52,240 nt of DNA from Gilliamella sp. Occ3-1 (GCF_001690655.1 NZ_LZHQ01000025.1:1-52240); one strand, 5' to 3'. Positions 37,836 to 51,038 are shown, counted from the first letter of the stretch. Numbers and translations are program-made. The notes: a model not told the origin generated them from the sequence alone.

Positions 37836-39725
37836 ATGTCGCAATCTACTTATAATGCCGTTGATATTGAAGTCTTAAAAGGGCTTGATCCAGTTCGTCA
37901 TCGACCTGGAATGTACACTGACACAAGCCGACCAAACCATTTAGGGCAAGAAGTCATTGATAACAGTGTTGATGAAGCTATCGCAGGTCATGCTCGTAAA
38001 ATTAAGGTTACCCTTTTTCAAGATAATTCACTAGAAGTTATCGACGATGGGCGAGGAATGCCGGTTGATATTCACCCTGAAGAAGGTGTACCCGCGATTG
38101 AATTATTGCTTTGTCGTTTACATGCTGGCGGAAAGTTCTCGAACAAAAATTACCAATTTTCAGGTGGCTTACATGGTGTAGGTATTTCGGTAGTCAATGC
38201 ATTATCAAAACGTGTTGAAGTTACAGTTCATCGTGATGGACAAGTGTACGAAATAGCTTTTGAAAACGGTAATAAAGTTGAAGATCTGCATATTACGGGC
38301 ACTTGTGGTCGTCGTAATACAGGTACCAAAGTTCATTTTTGGTCTGACGAAAAATATTTTGATTCGCCTAGATTTTCTGTCCCACGCTTATCACATCTAC
38401 TAAAAGCTAAAGCGGTGCTTTGCCCTGGCCTTGAAATTATTTTTAAAGATGAAATCAATAATACCGAACAACGTTGGTGTTATGAAGATGGCCTAAAAGA
38501 TTATCTAATGGAATCTGTCAGCGGTTACTCTCTTTTACCTGAAACGCCTTTTACAGGTAATCATACCGGCGAAACAGAAGCCGTAGAATGGGCACTGCTT
38601 TGGATGCCAGAAGGTGGAGAATTATTAACTGAAAGTTACGTTAACTTAATCCCAACCGTACAAGGTGGCACCCATGTTAATGGTTTACGCCAAGGATTAT
38701 TAGACTCAATGCGTGAGTTTTGTGAGTTTCGCAATTTGTTACCACGAGGACTAAAATTAACCGCCGATGATATATGGGAACGCTGTGCCTATGTTATTTC
38801 AGTCAAAATGCAAGAGCCTCAGTTTGCGGGTCAAACTAAAGAGCGCTTATCATCGCGCCAAAGTGCGGCATTTGTTTCGGCTATTGTGAAAGATGCATTT
38901 AGTCTTTGGTTGAATCAAAATGTACAAATAGCCGAATTACTAGCTGAAATGGTAATTTCAAGTGCACAAAAACGCTTAAAAGCGTCCAAAAAAGTCATTC
39001 GAAAGAAATTAACCAGTGGTCCAGCATTACCAGGCAAATTGGCCGATTGCTCATCACAAGACTTAAGTCGTACTGAACTGTTTTTAGTGGAAGGAGATTC
39101 TGCGGGAGGTTCGGCTAAACAAGCACGAGATCGTGAATATCAAGCCATTATGCCTCTTAAAGGCAAAATCTTAAATACATGGGAAGTCTCGTCCGATGAA
39201 GTACTAGGCTCACAAGAAATCCATGATATTTCTGTTGCTATCGGTATCGATCCAGATAGCGATGATTTAAGCCAATTACGTTATGGTAAAATCTGTATTT
39301 TAGCCGATGCCGACTCAGATGGACTACATATTGCAACATTACTTTGTGCTTTATTTGTTCGGCACTTTCGTACCATGATTGAACATGGGCATGTCTTTGT
39401 TGCTATGCCGCCGCTTTACCGTATCGATTTAGGAAAAGAAGTTCATTACGCCCTAGATGAAGAAGAAAAAGAAGGCATTTTAGAACAGCTTAAACGTAAA
39501 AAAGGCAAGCCCAATGTGCAGCGCTTTAAAGGTCTAGGTGAAATGAATCCACTACAACTACGCGAAACAACAATGGATCCCAATACGCGTCGTTTAGTGC
39601 AGCTTTCGCTTGATGATGCTGAGCAAACGATGGCATTAATGGATATGCTACTTGCTAAAAAACGCTCAGAAGATCGCCGCGAATGGTTACAAGAAAAAGG
39701 CGATCAAGTTGAACTTGATGTCTAA
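37836..39725 (+). CDS. parE: DNA topoisomerase IV subunit B
   Basis: 629-residue GHKL ATPase subunit for chromosome decatenation. The ATP site shows EVIDNSVDEA and DDGRGMP (residues about 70 on), then GGLHGVG. The Toprim domain has LVEGDSAGGSAKQARDR and ADADSDGLHI. The length fits ParE (E. coli 630) rather than GyrB (about 800). parC follows 27 bases later, so both subunits are made from one operon. Confidence 0.96.
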   Translation: MSQSTYNAVDIEVLKGLDPVRHRPGMYTDTSRPNHLGQEVIDNSVDEAIAGHARKIKVTLFQDNSLEVIDDGRGMPVDIHPEEGVPAIELLLCRLHAGGKFSNKNYQFSGGLHGVGISVVNALSKRVEVTVHRDGQVYEIAFENGNKVEDLHITGTCGRRNTGTKVHFWSDEKYFDSPRFSVPRLSHLLKAKAVLCPGLEIIFKDEINNTEQRWCYEDGLKDYLMESVSGYSLLPETPFTGNHTGETEAVEWALLWMPEGGELLTESYVNLIPTVQGGTHVNGLRQGLLDSMREFCEFRNLLPRGLKLTADDIWERCAYVISVKMQEPQFAGQTKERLSSRQSAAFVSAIVKDAFSLWLNQNVQIAELLAEMVISSAQKRLKASKKVIRKKLTSGPALPGKLADCSSQDLSRTELFLVEGDSAGGSAKQARDREYQAIMPLKGKILNTWEVSSDEVLGSQEIHDISVAIGIDPDSDDLSQLRYGKICILADADSDGLHIATLLCALFVRHFRTMIEHGHVFVAMPPLYRIDLGKEVHYALDEEEKEGILEQLKRKKGKPNVQRFKGLGEMNPLQLRETTMDPNTRRLVQLSLDDAEQTMALMDMLLAKKRSEDRREWLQEKGDQVELDV

Positions 39726-39752
39726 CAAACAGAATGATTTAGAGGAACAATA

Positions 39753-41981
39753 ATGAGTGAGATAACTCATGACGGAGTAGAAATCCAGTCGTTACGCACT
39801 TTTACCGAAAGTGCCTATTTAAACTACTCAATGTATGTCATTATGGATCGTGCCTTGCCATTTATTGGGGATGGCTTAAAACCAGTGCAACGACGCATTG
39901 TTTATGCTATGTCTGAATTAGGACTTAACGTACAAGCCAAATTTAAAAAATCTGCGCGTACCGTCGGGGATGTGCTTGGTAAATATCATCCTCATGGTGA
40001 TAGTGCCTGTTATGAAGCGATGGTGCTCATGGCGCAACCATTTTCATATCGCTATCCATTAGTTGATGGGCAAGGTAACTGGGGGGCTCCTGATGATCCT
40101 AAATCATTCGCCGCTATGCGTTACACTGAATCACGTTTGTCAAAATATGCCGAACTACTATTAGGTGAACTAGGACAAGGAACGGTTGATTATACGCCTA
40201 ACTTTGATGGTACTTTACAAGAACCTAAAATGTTACCGGCTAGATTACCCAACATTTTATTAAATGGTACAACAGGTATCGCGGTCGGCATGGCAACTGA
40301 TATACCACCTCATAACCTCCGTGAAGTCGCGAATGCGGCAATTATGCTTGCTGATAACCCCAATGCGACGATCAACGAAGTAATGGCTCACATACAAGGC
40401 CCCGATTTCCCAACAGAAGCTGAAATTATTACTTCACCAGAAGACATAGCGAAAATCTATAAAACGGGGCGTGGTTCAATCCGTATGCGTGCTGTTTGGA
40501 AGAAAGAAGAAGGTGATATTGTAATTACAGATCTGCCTCATCAAGTTTCGGGTGCTAAAATCTTAGAACAAATAGCTTCTCAGATGCGAGCCAAAAAACT
40601 ACCTTTAATTGAAGATTTACGTGATGAGTCTGATCACGAAAATCCAACTCGTCTGGTTATTGTGCCACGTTCAAATCGAGTAGATTTAGAGCAAGTGATG
40701 AATCATCTATTTGCCACAACCGATCTCGAAAAAAGTTATCGGGTTAATATGAATATGATTGGGCTTGATAATCGCCCATCAGTAAAAGGCTTAGTTGAAA
40801 TTCTAACTGAATGGTTAGAGTATCGAAAAAATACCGTCACTCGACGTTTAAATTACCGTTTAGATAAAATATTAAAAAGACTCCATACTCTCGATGGCTT
40901 ATTAATTGCTTTTTTAAATATTGATGAAGTCATCGAAATTATTCGTCACGAAGATGAACCTAAACAAGAATTAATTAATCGTTTTGCCTTAACTGAAATT
41001 CAAGCCGAAGCGATTTTAGAGTTAAAACTTCGCCATTTAGCCAAACTTGAAGAGATGCGCATTAAAGGCGAACAAAGTGAGCTTGCAAAAGAGCGTGATC
41101 ATCTGCAAGCTTTGTTAGCTTCACCTAAAAAATTGAGTAATTTAATTAAAAAAGAGCTAAAAGAGGATGCTGAAAAATATGGTGATGACCGTCGTTCTCC
41201 AATTGTTGAGCGCAGTGAAGCTAAAGCTATTAGTGAACAAGAGTTAACACCATCTGAACCTGTTACTGTCGTTTTATCTGAAATGGGTTGGGTAAGAACA
41301 GCAAAAGGTCATGATATTGATCCTACTGGTTTAAGTTATAAATCCGGTGATAGTTTTAAAGCTGCCGCCAAAGGCAAAAGTAATCAACCTGTTATTTTCA
41401 TCGATTCAACGGGACGTAGTTATGCTATAGAGCCAAACACGTTACCATCAGCACGAAGTCAAGGCGAACCATTAACTGGTAAATTAGCACTACCCGCTGG
41501 TGCAACAGTTGAACATGTGCTCATGTCTCAAAATGATAACCAAAAATTATTACTTGCTTCAAGTGCTGGTTATGGATTTATTGGTCAATTTAGTGATTTG
41601 GTTGCTCGCAATCGTAATGGTAAAGCAATTATTAATTTGCCTAAAGAATCTAAAATATTACCACCAATTGAAATCACATCTGAAGATAGTTTACTACTAT
41701 CAATCACCAAAGCAGGGAGAATGCTCATATTTCCTGTAAAAGATTTACCTGAGCTCGCTAAAGGTAAAGGAAATAAAATTGTATCACTTTCAGATGCTGA
41801 TGACTGCCTTGCTTATACTCTATTAATTAAGCAAGACAACTCAATAACGTTATATGCTGGTAAACGCAAACTTACATTATATCCTGCTGATTTACAAAAA
41901 TTTAAGGTAGAGCGAGCACGAAAAGGTACACCATTACCGAGAGGTTTACAAAAGATAGATAAAATAGAGGTGAACGAATAA
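39753..41981 (+). CDS. parC: DNA topoisomerase IV subunit A
   Basis: 742-residue breakage-reunion subunit. The catalytic tyrosine is Y124 (AAMRYTES). The quinolone-contact residues S84 and E88 ([12 protein letters not shown]) correspond to E. coli S80 and E84 and are in the wild-type state. The C-terminal beta-pinwheel is shorter than in GyrA and lacks a GyrA box. It ends one base before djlA, which suggests parE-parC-djlA-trkH is one transcript. Confidence 0.96.
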   Translation: MSEITHDGVEIQSLRTFTESAYLNYSMYVIMDRALPFIGDGLKPVQRRIVYAMSELGLNVQAKFKKSARTVGDVLGKYHPHGDSACYEAMVLMAQPFSYRYPLVDGQGNWGAPDDPKSFAAMRYTESRLSKYAELLLGELGQGTVDYTPNFDGTLQEPKMLPARLPNILLNGTTGIAVGMATDIPPHNLREVANAAIMLADNPNATINEVMAHIQGPDFPTEAEIITSPEDIAKIYKTGRGSIRMRAVWKKEEGDIVITDLPHQVSGAKILEQIASQMRAKKLPLIEDLRDESDHENPTRLVIVPRSNRVDLEQVMNHLFATTDLEKSYRVNMNMIGLDNRPSVKGLVEILTEWLEYRKNTVTRRLNYRLDKILKRLHTLDGLLIAFLNIDEVIEIIRHEDEPKQELINRFALTEIQAEAILELKLRHLAKLEEMRIKGEQSELAKERDHLQALLASPKKLSNLIKKELKEDAEKYGDDRRSPIVERSEAKAISEQELTPSEPVTVVLSEMGWVRTAKGHDIDPTGLSYKSGDSFKAAAKGKSNQPVIFIDSTGRSYAIEPNTLPSARSQGEPLTGKLALPAGATVEHVLMSQNDNQKLLLASSAGYGFIGQFSDLVARNRNGKAIINLPKESKILPPIEITSEDSLLLSITKAGRMLIFPVKDLPELAKGKGNKIVSLSDADDCLAYTLLIKQDNSITLYAGKRKLTLYPADLQKFKVERARKGTPLPRGLQKIDKIEVNE

Positions 41982-41982
41982 T

Positions 41983-42828
41983 ATGTCTTTTATCTGGGCA
42001 ATAATTGCAGGCTTTGTTTTGAGCACTGTATTAAAAACAGGATGGGGATTTATTCTTGGGCTTTTTGTTGGGCCAATGCTTTACCGCACGTTTTGTAATA
42101 AATTGACCGAACAAAGAACACAAGCAAATCCAACACTTTATTTAACTGTTGTTTTTGAAGTTCTAGGTCACTTAAGTAAAGCTAAAGGGGTCGTCACACA
42201 AGATGATATTAATCTTGCTAGTCAATTTATGGATAGATTACAACTTGACCGAAACGGCCGAAAACTAGCACAAGATTCATTTAATAATGGTAAAGCAAGT
42301 GACTACCCACTAAGATCTCGTTTGGCTGAGCTATACGCACAATATCGTTTTCGACGTAATGTGTTAAATATTTTTTGTGAGCAATTGATCCAAGCCGCAT
42401 TAGTTGATGGCGTTTTAGACGAGAAAGAACAACAAATTTTATTTATTGTGGCTGAAGAATTTAATATTCCGCGTCAACAAATGGCAATATATATCCAAAT
42501 GATGATGGGAAGTTATCACTTCCGTCAAAATGGCTATAGTAACCAACACGGACAACGAGGCCAATACCAACGCAGTAATAATTATGGAAATTATCAAGGT
42601 CGCTCACCACAATCCGACCTACAAAATGCTTACAAAATTTTAGGTGTTGCAGCTACAGCTGAAATCTCAGAAATAAAAAGAGCTTATCGTAAATTAATGA
42701 ATGAGCATCATCCTGATAAGTTAGTATCGAAAGGCTTACCGAAAGAGATGCTTGAAGCCGCCAAAAAACGTGCACAAGAGATTCAAGCGGCCTATGATCT
42801 TATCAAAGCATCACGTGGATTTAAGTAG
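41983..42828 (+). CDS. djlA: co-chaperone DjlA, membrane-anchored J-domain protein
   Basis: 281 residues. A glycine-containing N-terminal membrane helix (about residues 5-30) anchors the protein, a TerB-like helical domain occupies about 50-180, a Gln/Asn/Gly-rich linker follows, and a C-terminal J domain carries HPD at 243-245. DjlA recruits DnaK to the inner membrane. The start lies one base after the parC stop. Same architecture as E. coli DjlA (271 residues). Confidence 0.94.
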   Translation: MSFIWAIIAGFVLSTVLKTGWGFILGLFVGPMLYRTFCNKLTEQRTQANPTLYLTVVFEVLGHLSKAKGVVTQDDINLASQFMDRLQLDRNGRKLAQDSFNNGKASDYPLRSRLAELYAQYRFRRNVLNIFCEQLIQAALVDGVLDEKEQQILFIVAEEFNIPRQQMAIYIQMMMGSYHFRQNGYSNQHGQRGQYQRSNNYGNYQGRSPQSDLQNAYKILGVAATAEISEIKRAYRKLMNEHHPDKLVSKGLPKEMLEAAKKRAQEIQAAYDLIKASRGFK

Positions 42829-42839
42829 AGACTATCATC

Positions 42840-44285
42840 ATGATGCATTGGCGATCAATTTTACGAATTATCGGTTTATTAGTATCCCTATTATCGATAT
42901 TCATGTTATTACCAGCACTTGTTGCATTAATCTATCGCGATGGGGCTGGTACAATTTTTGTTCGCTCTTTTTTTGTTGCCTTAATTTTAGGAATTGCACT
43001 ATGGTTTCCTAATCGTAATCATCGCCACGAGCTGAGCACACGTGAAGGCTTTTTTATCGTCGTACTATTTTGGGTTGTTCTAGGATCAATTGGCGCTTTT
43101 CCTTTTATTTTTGATACACATATTAATTTAAATTTAAATACTGCATTTTTTGAATCATTTTCAAGCTTAACCACAACAGGTGCCACCACAATTGTTAAGT
43201 TAGATCATCTACCTAAAGCTTTACTTTTCTATCGCCAATTATTGCAATGGCTTGGAGGGATGGGGATTATTGTGCTAGCTGTTGCTATCTTACCATTACT
43301 GGGGGTAGGGGGAATGCAACTTTATCGTGCCGAAATTCCCGGTCCGCAAAAAGACAGTAAAATGCGTCCACGTATTGCTGAAACAGCTAAAACACTTTGG
43401 TCAATTTATATTTTGCTAACAACGCTTTGTGCTATTTGTCTCTGGCTGGCCGGTATGAATGTATTTGATGCTGTGTCACATAGTTTCTCTACAATATCAA
43501 TGGGAGGGTTTTCAACCCATGATGATAATTTAGCCTATTTTAATAGTCCGGTAATCAATTACATTGTCACCCTCTTTTTGATTTTATCCGGCTGTAATTT
43601 TGCGCTCCATTTTGCCGCACTAAGTGGCTTTTCGATTAAAGAGTACTGGCGTGATCAAGAGTTAAGAATATTTATATTTATTCTACTGATACTAGTTGCT
43701 ATCTGCACAATTGTTATTTATTTCTATAAACCACACCGCCTGAGCATTGATAAAATTATCTTACAAGTAGTATCCATATCATCAACAGCAGGCTTTAGTG
43801 TCGATGATATCAACACATGGCCATCATCATTACCAATCTTTTTATTGTGCGCTTCATTTATTGGTGGTTGTGCGGGATCAACGGGTGGCGGTTTAAAAGT
43901 GGTTCGTGTGTTAATTTTGTTTATGCAAGGCTCACGTGAACTAAAGCGCCTTATTCATCCTAACGCTATTTATACTTTAAAATTAAATAATCGCGTGGTT
44001 TCTGAACGCATAATCGAAGCGATTTGGGGATTCTTTTCTGCATATACGTTGGTCTTTTTAGTTAGCTTATTTATTATTATGGCAACAGGCATTGATGCCA
44101 CTGACTCTTTTTACATAGTAGCATCATCACTTAACAATTTAGGGGTCGGTCTTGGTAGTGTAAGTGATAATTTTGCTAGTGTCAGTGATATAGTAAAATG
44201 GGTAATGGTGGTTGACATGTTATTTGGGCGATTAGAAATATTTACCTTACTAGTTTTATTCACACCAACATTTTGGAAAAGCTAA
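42840..44285 (+). CDS. trkH: Trk potassium uptake protein TrkH
   Basis: 481-residue K+ channel-like transporter with four membrane-pore-membrane repeats. The four filter loops are visible (SSLTTTGATT; STISMGGFST; SISSTAGFSV; SSLNNLGVGLG). It functions with the NAD-binding regulator TrkA, which is not in this window. The start may be the second of two adjacent ATG codons (42843). It lies 11 bases after djlA. E. coli TrkH has 483 residues. Confidence 0.95.
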   Translation: MMHWRSILRIIGLLVSLLSIFMLLPALVALIYRDGAGTIFVRSFFVALILGIALWFPNRNHRHELSTREGFFIVVLFWVVLGSIGAFPFIFDTHINLNLNTAFFESFSSLTTTGATTIVKLDHLPKALLFYRQLLQWLGGMGIIVLAVAILPLLGVGGMQLYRAEIPGPQKDSKMRPRIAETAKTLWSIYILLTTLCAICLWLAGMNVFDAVSHSFSTISMGGFSTHDDNLAYFNSPVINYIVTLFLILSGCNFALHFAALSGFSIKEYWRDQELRIFIFILLILVAICTIVIYFYKPHRLSIDKIILQVVSISSTAGFSVDDINTWPSSLPIFLLCASFIGGCAGSTGGGLKVVRVLILFMQGSRELKRLIHPNAIYTLKLNNRVVSERIIEAIWGFFSAYTLVFLVSLFIIMATGIDATDSFYIVASSLNNLGVGLGSVSDNFASVSDIVKWVMVVDMLFGRLEIFTLLVLFTPTFWKS

Positions 44286-44427
44286 ATTTATACTGAAACA
44301 TATAGTTACCGGAAAGTTTTTAACAGGATATGCAATTTTTATAAATATTTTATTGATTATTTGCTCAATTACAGACAGAATTACAACGCAGCATGTGCTG
44401 TATTTATTAGAGGTAATCACCTGACAT

Positions 44428-46002
44428 ATGGAATGGATCATGGATCCTACAATCTGGATTGGCTTATCCACTCTGGTTGTACTTGAAATCGTCCTTGGTA
44501 TTGATAACATTGTTTTTATAGCCATTCTTGCCGAGAAACTTCCCCCCCAACAACGAGATAAAGCCCGCGTTACCGGTCTTGCTTTTGCATTAATCACTCG
44601 AATTTTATTATTAATGTTTACGGGTTGGTTAGTCACACTTACTACACCGCTATTTTCGATATCCGAGATCAGTTTTAATGCCCGACAACTAATTATGCTA
44701 ATTGGTGGTATATTTTTGCTATTTAAAGCTACCATGGAGCTAAATGAACGCCTTGAAGGCACATCAAATGAAGATGGTAAACCTAAAAAGACATCTCACT
44801 TCTGGACTGTCGTTGCTCAAATAGTTGTACTTGATGCTGTGTTCTCGCTTGATTCAGTCATTACAGCTGTTGGAATGGTCGAACATATCCCTGTGATGAT
44901 TATTGCCGTTTGCATAGCAATAGGCATTATGATGGTTGCAAGCAAACCATTGGCTAATTTTGTCAACGCCCATCCAACCATTGTGATCCTATGTTTGAGC
45001 TTCTTATTAATGATAGGATTTAGCCTTGTTGCCGAAGGTTTTGATTTTATTATTCCAAAAGGTTACTTATATGCGGCGATCGGTTTCTCAATCATGATTG
45101 AATTTTTTAATCAATTAGCCATACTAAATCGCCGTAAAGCATTAAATAAAAAACCGCTACGAGAACGTACTGCAGAAGCTATTTTACATCTACTAAAAGG
45201 TGATGCTGAGGAAGATCCAGATACTCATAATATTGATATCGTATCTGATACTAATAAAAAAGTATCAGTGTTTAATCATCAAGAACTCAGCATGGTTGAA
45301 CGAGTACTTGGACTTGCACAGCGTTCGGTCAGTAGCATTATGACATCTCGACTTGATGTTGATATGGTCAATATTAATGACGATCGTGATGTTATAATAA
45401 AAGAAATTTTTGATAATCCTCATTCTCGTTTAGTTGTCACTGATAATGACTCAATTGATGAGCCTTTAGGTATTATCCAAGTTAATGACCTTTTAAAAGA
45501 TGTACTACAAAGCAAAGCACCGATCGATATACACTCACTAATCAAACAACCTTTAATCTTTCCAGAAACCGTATCGTTACTGGTTGCATTAGAACAATTT
45601 AAAAAGGCCAAAACTCATTTTGCTTTTGTGGTTGATGAATTTGGTTCAATGCAGGGGGTTGTCTCGGTAACAGATATTATCGAAACCATTGCTGGTGATT
45701 TTCCAACAGAAGAAGAGGAAATTGATGCTAAACATGATATTCAATGTCTAGATGATAATAGCTGGATTGCTAATGGTTATATTCCAGTTGAAGAGCTAGT
45801 CCGTTTTGTACCAATACCGATCGATGATAAACGTGAATATCATACCCTAGCGGGGCTATTAATGGAAAAAGCTCAACATTTACTCAATGTTGGTGAAACC
45901 TTGCAAATTGGCGATTATTTATTTGAAGTAGCTGAAGTAGAAAGTCATAGAATTCTTAAAGTAAAAATCACGTTAAATAAACCTGATTCTGTAGCATTAT
46001 AA
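44428..46002 (+). CDS. yegH: YegH-type TerC/CBS-domain membrane protein
   Basis: 524 residues. The N-terminal TerC domain with about seven membrane helices contains [13 protein letters not shown] and [15 protein letters not shown], acidic motifs linked to metal transport. Two CBS domains (about 300-430) and a C-terminal CorC/HlyC-type transporter-associated domain follow. The sequence is nearer to E. coli YegH than to YoaE ([20 protein letters not shown]). Probably a metal-ion (Mn2+ or similar) exporter; substrate not shown. AGAGG lies about 13 bases upstream. A strong terminator follows. Confidence 0.88.
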   Translation: MEWIMDPTIWIGLSTLVVLEIVLGIDNIVFIAILAEKLPPQQRDKARVTGLAFALITRILLLMFTGWLVTLTTPLFSISEISFNARQLIMLIGGIFLLFKATMELNERLEGTSNEDGKPKKTSHFWTVVAQIVVLDAVFSLDSVITAVGMVEHIPVMIIAVCIAIGIMMVASKPLANFVNAHPTIVILCLSFLLMIGFSLVAEGFDFIIPKGYLYAAIGFSIMIEFFNQLAILNRRKALNKKPLRERTAEAILHLLKGDAEEDPDTHNIDIVSDTNKKVSVFNHQELSMVERVLGLAQRSVSSIMTSRLDVDMVNINDDRDVIIKEIFDNPHSRLVVTDNDSIDEPLGIIQVNDLLKDVLQSKAPIDIHSLIKQPLIFPETVSLLVALEQFKKAKTHFAFVVDEFGSMQGVVSVTDIIETIAGDFPTEEEEIDAKHDIQCLDDNSWIANGYIPVEELVRFVPIPIDDKREYHTLAGLLMEKAQHLLNVGETLQIGDYLFEVAEVESHRILKVKITLNKPDSVAL

Positions 46003-46087
46003 TACAGCAAAGAGAAATAACTAGAATAACGCTTGACCAAAATAAATAACTAGCAATAATTGACGCTGGAAAATTTTTGTTTATTTG

Positions 46088-46119
46088 AAGGTGCGGAGTA
46101 AATACTCCTCATCTTTTTT
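46088..46119 (+). terminator. yegH intrinsic terminator
   Basis: AAGGTGCGGAGTA (46088-46100) pairs with TACTCCTCATCTT (46103-46115) with one mismatch and a tight AAAT turn, followed by T. It sits 85 bases after yegH. Confidence 0.8.
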
Positions 46120-46201
46120 ATTTTTCCCCTTTAGTAAAAAATAGGTAAAACTGTTTATAAACTTTTACTCTTACTTATCAATCTAAATTAGGCCTAAACT
46201 T

Positions 46202-47512
46202 ATGAAGTCAATATTCGAAAAAACCTTTCAATTGAAAGAGAAAAAAACAACTATCGGTACTGAAATTATCGCTGGTTGTACTACCTTTTTAACAATGGTT
46301 TATATCATCTTCGTGAATCCTTCCATCTTATCAGCAACAGGTATGGATACTTCTGCTGTTTTTGTTCTAACTTGTATCGTAACAGCCTTTGCTACCATTT
46401 TAATGGGGCTATTTGCCAATTTACCAATTGCATTAGCACCTGCCATGGGGCTTAACGTCTTTTTTGCCTATGGCATATGTGGGGCAATGGGCTATTCTTG
46501 GCAAATTGGTATGGGAGCGATATTTTGGGGTTCTTTAATCTTTTTTGCGTTATCACTATTTAAAGTTCGTCACTGGTTAATTGAACATATTCCACAATGT
46601 CTGCGTGTAGGTATTAGTGCAGGTATTGGACTATTTATTGCTTTTATGGGATTTCAAAATATGGGCATTGTAGTCGCTTCTCCTTCTACACTATTAACTA
46701 TGGGGAATATCTTATCGCTTAAAGTCCTATTAGGATCACTAGGTTTTTTCATCATTGTTATTTTAGCGGCGCGTAACTTTCATGCAGCAGTATTAATTTC
46801 AATTTTAGTTGTAACTTTATTAGCACTATGGCTCGATCCAAATATCACTTACCAAGGTATTATATCTATGCCACCAAGTGTAACTAGTGTTGTTGGTCAT
46901 GTAGATTTAGCAGGTTCGCTTAATATCGGTATCATGGGCGTTATTTTTTCAATAATGATTGTCAGCTTATTCGACTCATCAGGCACTATTTTAGCACTAA
47001 CAGATAAAGCAGGAATTAGTGACGAAAAAGGTCGATTCCCCAAAATGCGTCAAGCGCTGTTAATTGATAGTTTTAGCTCCTCTTTGGGTGGATTATTTGG
47101 TACATCATCAGTGTTAACTTATATTGAAAGTTCCGCAGGTATCTCTGTGGGCGGTCGAACAGGATTAACCGCAGTAGTAGTTGGACTATTATTCTTATTG
47201 GTAGCCTTTTTCTCGCCACTGGCACATTTAGTACCTACCTATGCAACATCAGGCGCACTTATCTTTGTTGGGATCTTAATGGTTTCCAGCCTAGTTAAAG
47301 TTAACTGGTCTGACTTAACAGAGGCAACACCCGCTTTTATTACAGCAATTATGATGCCATTTGCCTTTGCAATTACTGAAGGGGTTGCACTAGGTTTTAT
47401 CTCTTATGTAGTGTTAAAAACCTTTACTGGCAAATTTAAACAATTAAATCTTTGTGTAATAATTTTTGCTTTACTATTTGCTTTAAAATTTATTTTTATT
47501 GATCATCATTAA
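46202..47512 (+). CDS. adeP: adenine permease (AzgA-like NCS2 family, AdeP/AdeQ type)
   Basis: 436-residue nucleobase transporter with 12-14 predicted membrane segments. The motifs ANLPIALAPAMGLNVFFAYG, FDSSGTILALTDKAG and GTSSVLTYIESSAGISVGGRTGLTAV follow E. coli AdeP closely, much more than the guanine/hypoxanthine porter GhxP. It imports adenine with protons. No purine riboswitch was seen in the 199-base upstream region. A terminator follows eight bases after the stop. Confidence 0.9.
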   Translation: MKSIFEKTFQLKEKKTTIGTEIIAGCTTFLTMVYIIFVNPSILSATGMDTSAVFVLTCIVTAFATILMGLFANLPIALAPAMGLNVFFAYGICGAMGYSWQIGMGAIFWGSLIFFALSLFKVRHWLIEHIPQCLRVGISAGIGLFIAFMGFQNMGIVVASPSTLLTMGNILSLKVLLGSLGFFIIVILAARNFHAAVLISILVVTLLALWLDPNITYQGIISMPPSVTSVVGHVDLAGSLNIGIMGVIFSIMIVSLFDSSGTILALTDKAGISDEKGRFPKMRQALLIDSFSSSLGGLFGTSSVLTYIESSAGISVGGRTGLTAVVVGLLFLLVAFFSPLAHLVPTYATSGALIFVGILMVSSLVKVNWSDLTEATPAFITAIMMPFAFAITEGVALGFISYVVLKTFTGKFKQLNLCVIIFALLFALKFIFIDHH

Positions 47513-47519
47513 AAATGCC

Positions 47520-47549
47520 CCCCATCGTTACTTACGATGGGGAAATTTT
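47520..47549 (+). terminator. adeP intrinsic terminator
   Basis: CCCCATCGT (47520-47528) and ACGATGGGG (47534-47542) form a 9-bp stem with a 5-base loop, followed by AAATTTTT. Confidence 0.82.
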
Positions 47550-47689
47550 TCTAAGATACCTAACGCACTTATTGTGCTATACCCAGTACCTAATTATAAA
47601 AATTAAAATCTAGTGTCTTTCTATTAAAATAGCGACCGCCTTCGATAAATAATTAACACCAAGATCAAGAACTTATTGATCGCAAAAAC

Positions 47690-47718
47690 TTGACATTATC
47701 TCCCCTGGGGTCTAGAAT
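47690..47718 (+). promoter_or_regulatory. str operon promoter
   Basis: A perfect -35 TTGACA (47690-47695), 17-base spacer and -10 TAGAAT (47713-47718). It gives an rpsL leader of about 95 bases. The rest of the 308-base gap (47551-47689) shows only a small GATCAA/TTGATC stem near 47664-47682 and AT-rich sequence. Confidence 0.85.
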
Positions 47719-47802
47719 CTTGCGACCCAGAACTTATACACATAGGTTTTGGTCTACAGTTATTAATTACGTATCTAAAAAGCAATTTTAAATTTATTTT
47801 AA

Positions 47803-48765
<963 letters not shown>

Positions 48766-48878
48766 TATTCTCTCTTATAGTTGTATAAGTGACTTGAATT
48801 AGGACTGATAGCCCTTATCTGCTATTAGTCACCAAAATGATGTTTTATTAAGCAAACGATTCTAAACAGAGGATTAAT

Positions 48879-50981
48879 ATGGCTCGTACAACCCCTATAG
48901 CACGCTACCGTAACATCGGTATCAGTGCACATATTGACGCAGGTAAAACAACAACGACTGAACGTATTTTGTTTTATACTGGTGTTAGTCACAAAATTGG
49001 TGAAGTTCATGATGGCGCAGCTACCATGGACTGGATGGAACAAGAACAAGAACGTGGTATTACTATCACATCTGCGGCAACAACAGCATTCTGGTCAGGT
49101 ATGGGACAACAATTTGAACCACACCGTATCAACATCATCGACACACCAGGACACGTTGACTTTACAATCGAAGTTGAACGTTCCATGCGTGTTCTTGATG
49201 GTGCAGTAATGGTTTACTGTGCGGTTGGCGGTGTTCAACCTCAATCAGAAACTGTATGGCGTCAAGCAAACAAATATAAAGTTCCACGTATTGCATTTGT
49301 CAACAAAATGGACCGTATGGGAGCCAACTTCTTACGTGTTGTTGATCAAATTAAAACTCGTTTAGCAGCAGTTCCAGTTCCTTTAGTTTTACCAATCGGT
49401 GCTGAAGAAGGATTTACTGGTGTTGTTGATTTACTTAAACGTAAAGCAATTAACTGGAATGATGCTGATCAAGGTGTAACGTTTACTTATGAAGATGTGC
49501 CAGCGGACATGGTTGACCAAGTTGAAGAATGGCGTTCTTTCTTAATAGAAACTGCAGCTGAAGCAAGTGAAGAGTTAATGGAAAAATACCTTGGCGGTGA
49601 AGAGTTAACTGAACAAGAAGTAAAAGCGGCATTGCGTGAGCGCGTACTTGCCAACGAAATCATCTTAGTAACTTGTGGTAGTGCCTTTAAAAACAAAGGT
49701 GTACAATTCATGCTTGATGCGGTTATTGAGTATTTACCAGCACCAACTGATGTACCTGCAATCAAAGGTGAATTACCAAATGGTGAAGCTGCTGAACGTC
49801 ACTCAAGTGATGATGAACCATTCTCATCTTTAGCGTTCAAAATTGCAACAGACCCATTTGTTGGTAACTTAACATTTTTCCGTGTTTACTCTGGTGTTGT
49901 TAACTCTGGTGATACTGTTCTTAACTCTGTAAAAGATAAAAAAGAACGTTTTGGTCGTATCGTTCAGATGCATGCTAACAAACGTGAAGAAATTAAAGAA
50001 GTTCGTGCGGGCGATATTGCTGCTGCAATTGGTCTTAAAGATGTCACAACAGGTGATACTCTTTGTGCTGAAAGCGCACCAATTATTCTTGAAAGAATGG
50101 AATTCCCAGAACCCGTAATTTCGGTTGCTGTTGAACCAAAAACTAAAGCTGACCAAGAAAAAATGGGTCTTGCTTTAGGTAGACTTGCTCAAGAAGACCC
50201 TTCATTCCGTGTTCACACTGATGAAGAGTCAGGTCAAACTATTATTTCTGGTATGGGTGAGCTTCACTTAGAAATTATCGTTGATCGTATGAAACGTGAA
50301 TTTAAAGTGGAAGCAAATGTCGGTAAACCACAAGTTGCTTACCGTGAAACAATTCGCAATGAAGTAGAACAAGAAGGTAAATTTGTTCGTCAGTCTGGTG
50401 GTCGTGGTCAGTACGGTCATGTGTGGTTAAAAATAAAACCATTAGAGGCTGGTGGCGAAGGCTACAAATTCAACAATGAAATTGTTGGTGGTGTGGTTCC
50501 TAAAGAATACATCCCTGCAGTTGACAAAGGCTGTCAAGAACAAATGAAAAATGGTGTTCTTGCTGGTTACCCAATCGTTGATGTTGAAGTTACTATCTTT
50601 GATGGTTCTTACCATGATGTTGACTCATCAGAAATGGCATTTAAAATTGCTGGTTCAATGGCATTTAAAGACGGCTTCATGAAAGCTAAACCTGTGCTTT
50701 TAGAACCAATTATGAAAGTAGAAGTCGAAACTCCAGAAGATTATATGGGTGATGTTATCGGTGATTTAAATCGCCGTCGAGGTATGATCGAAGGAATGGA
50801 TGATACTGCAACTGGTAAAACAGTTAAAGCACAAGTTCCACTTTCAGAAATGTTTGGTTACGCAACAGATCTTCGTTCACAAACTCAAGGTCGTGCTTCT
50901 TACTCAATGGAGTTTTTGAAGTACAATGAAGCACCAACAAATATTGCAACCGCAATTATTGAAGCTCGTAAAGCGAAATAA
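48879..50981 (+). CDS. fusA: elongation factor G
   Basis: 700-residue translocase GTPase. G1 AHIDAGKT is at residues 17-24, G3 DTPGHVDF and G4 NKMD are intact, and domains II to V follow at normal spacing. Catalyses ribosomal translocation and, with RRF, recycling. Highly conserved and of full length (E. coli 704). AGAGG is upstream of the ATG. Third gene of the str operon. Confidence 0.99.
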   Translation: MARTTPIARYRNIGISAHIDAGKTTTTERILFYTGVSHKIGEVHDGAATMDWMEQEQERGITITSAATTAFWSGMGQQFEPHRINIIDTPGHVDFTIEVERSMRVLDGAVMVYCAVGGVQPQSETVWRQANKYKVPRIAFVNKMDRMGANFLRVVDQIKTRLAAVPVPLVLPIGAEEGFTGVVDLLKRKAINWNDADQGVTFTYEDVPADMVDQVEEWRSFLIETAAEASEELMEKYLGGEELTEQEVKAALRERVLANEIILVTCGSAFKNKGVQFMLDAVIEYLPAPTDVPAIKGELPNGEAAERHSSDDEPFSSLAFKIATDPFVGNLTFFRVYSGVVNSGDTVLNSVKDKKERFGRIVQMHANKREEIKEVRAGDIAAAIGLKDVTTGDTLCAESAPIILERMEFPEPVISVAVEPKTKADQEKMGLALGRLAQEDPSFRVHTDEESGQTIISGMGELHLEIIVDRMKREFKVEANVGKPQVAYRETIRNEVEQEGKFVRQSGGRGQYGHVWLKIKPLEAGGEGYKFNNEIVGGVVPKEYIPAVDKGCQEQMKNGVLAGYPIVDVEVTIFDGSYHDVDSSEMAFKIAGSMAFKDGFMKAKPVLLEPIMKVEVETPEDYMGDVIGDLNRRRGMIEGMDDTATGKTVKAQVPLSEMFGYATDLRSQTQGRASYSMEFLKYNEAPTNIATAIIEARKAK

Positions 50982-51038
50982 TTTTTATCTAAATAAAGTA
51001 ACGCTCCCCTTAATAACTTAAGGGAAGCGATTTAATAA

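Noticed and set aside
39753..41981. quinolone-resistance changes in ParC
   Set aside because: S84 and E88 (E. coli S80/E84) are in the wild-type state.
46003..46201. possible purine riboswitch before the adenine permease
   Set aside because: No conserved purine aptamer core was found; the only structure is the yegH terminator.
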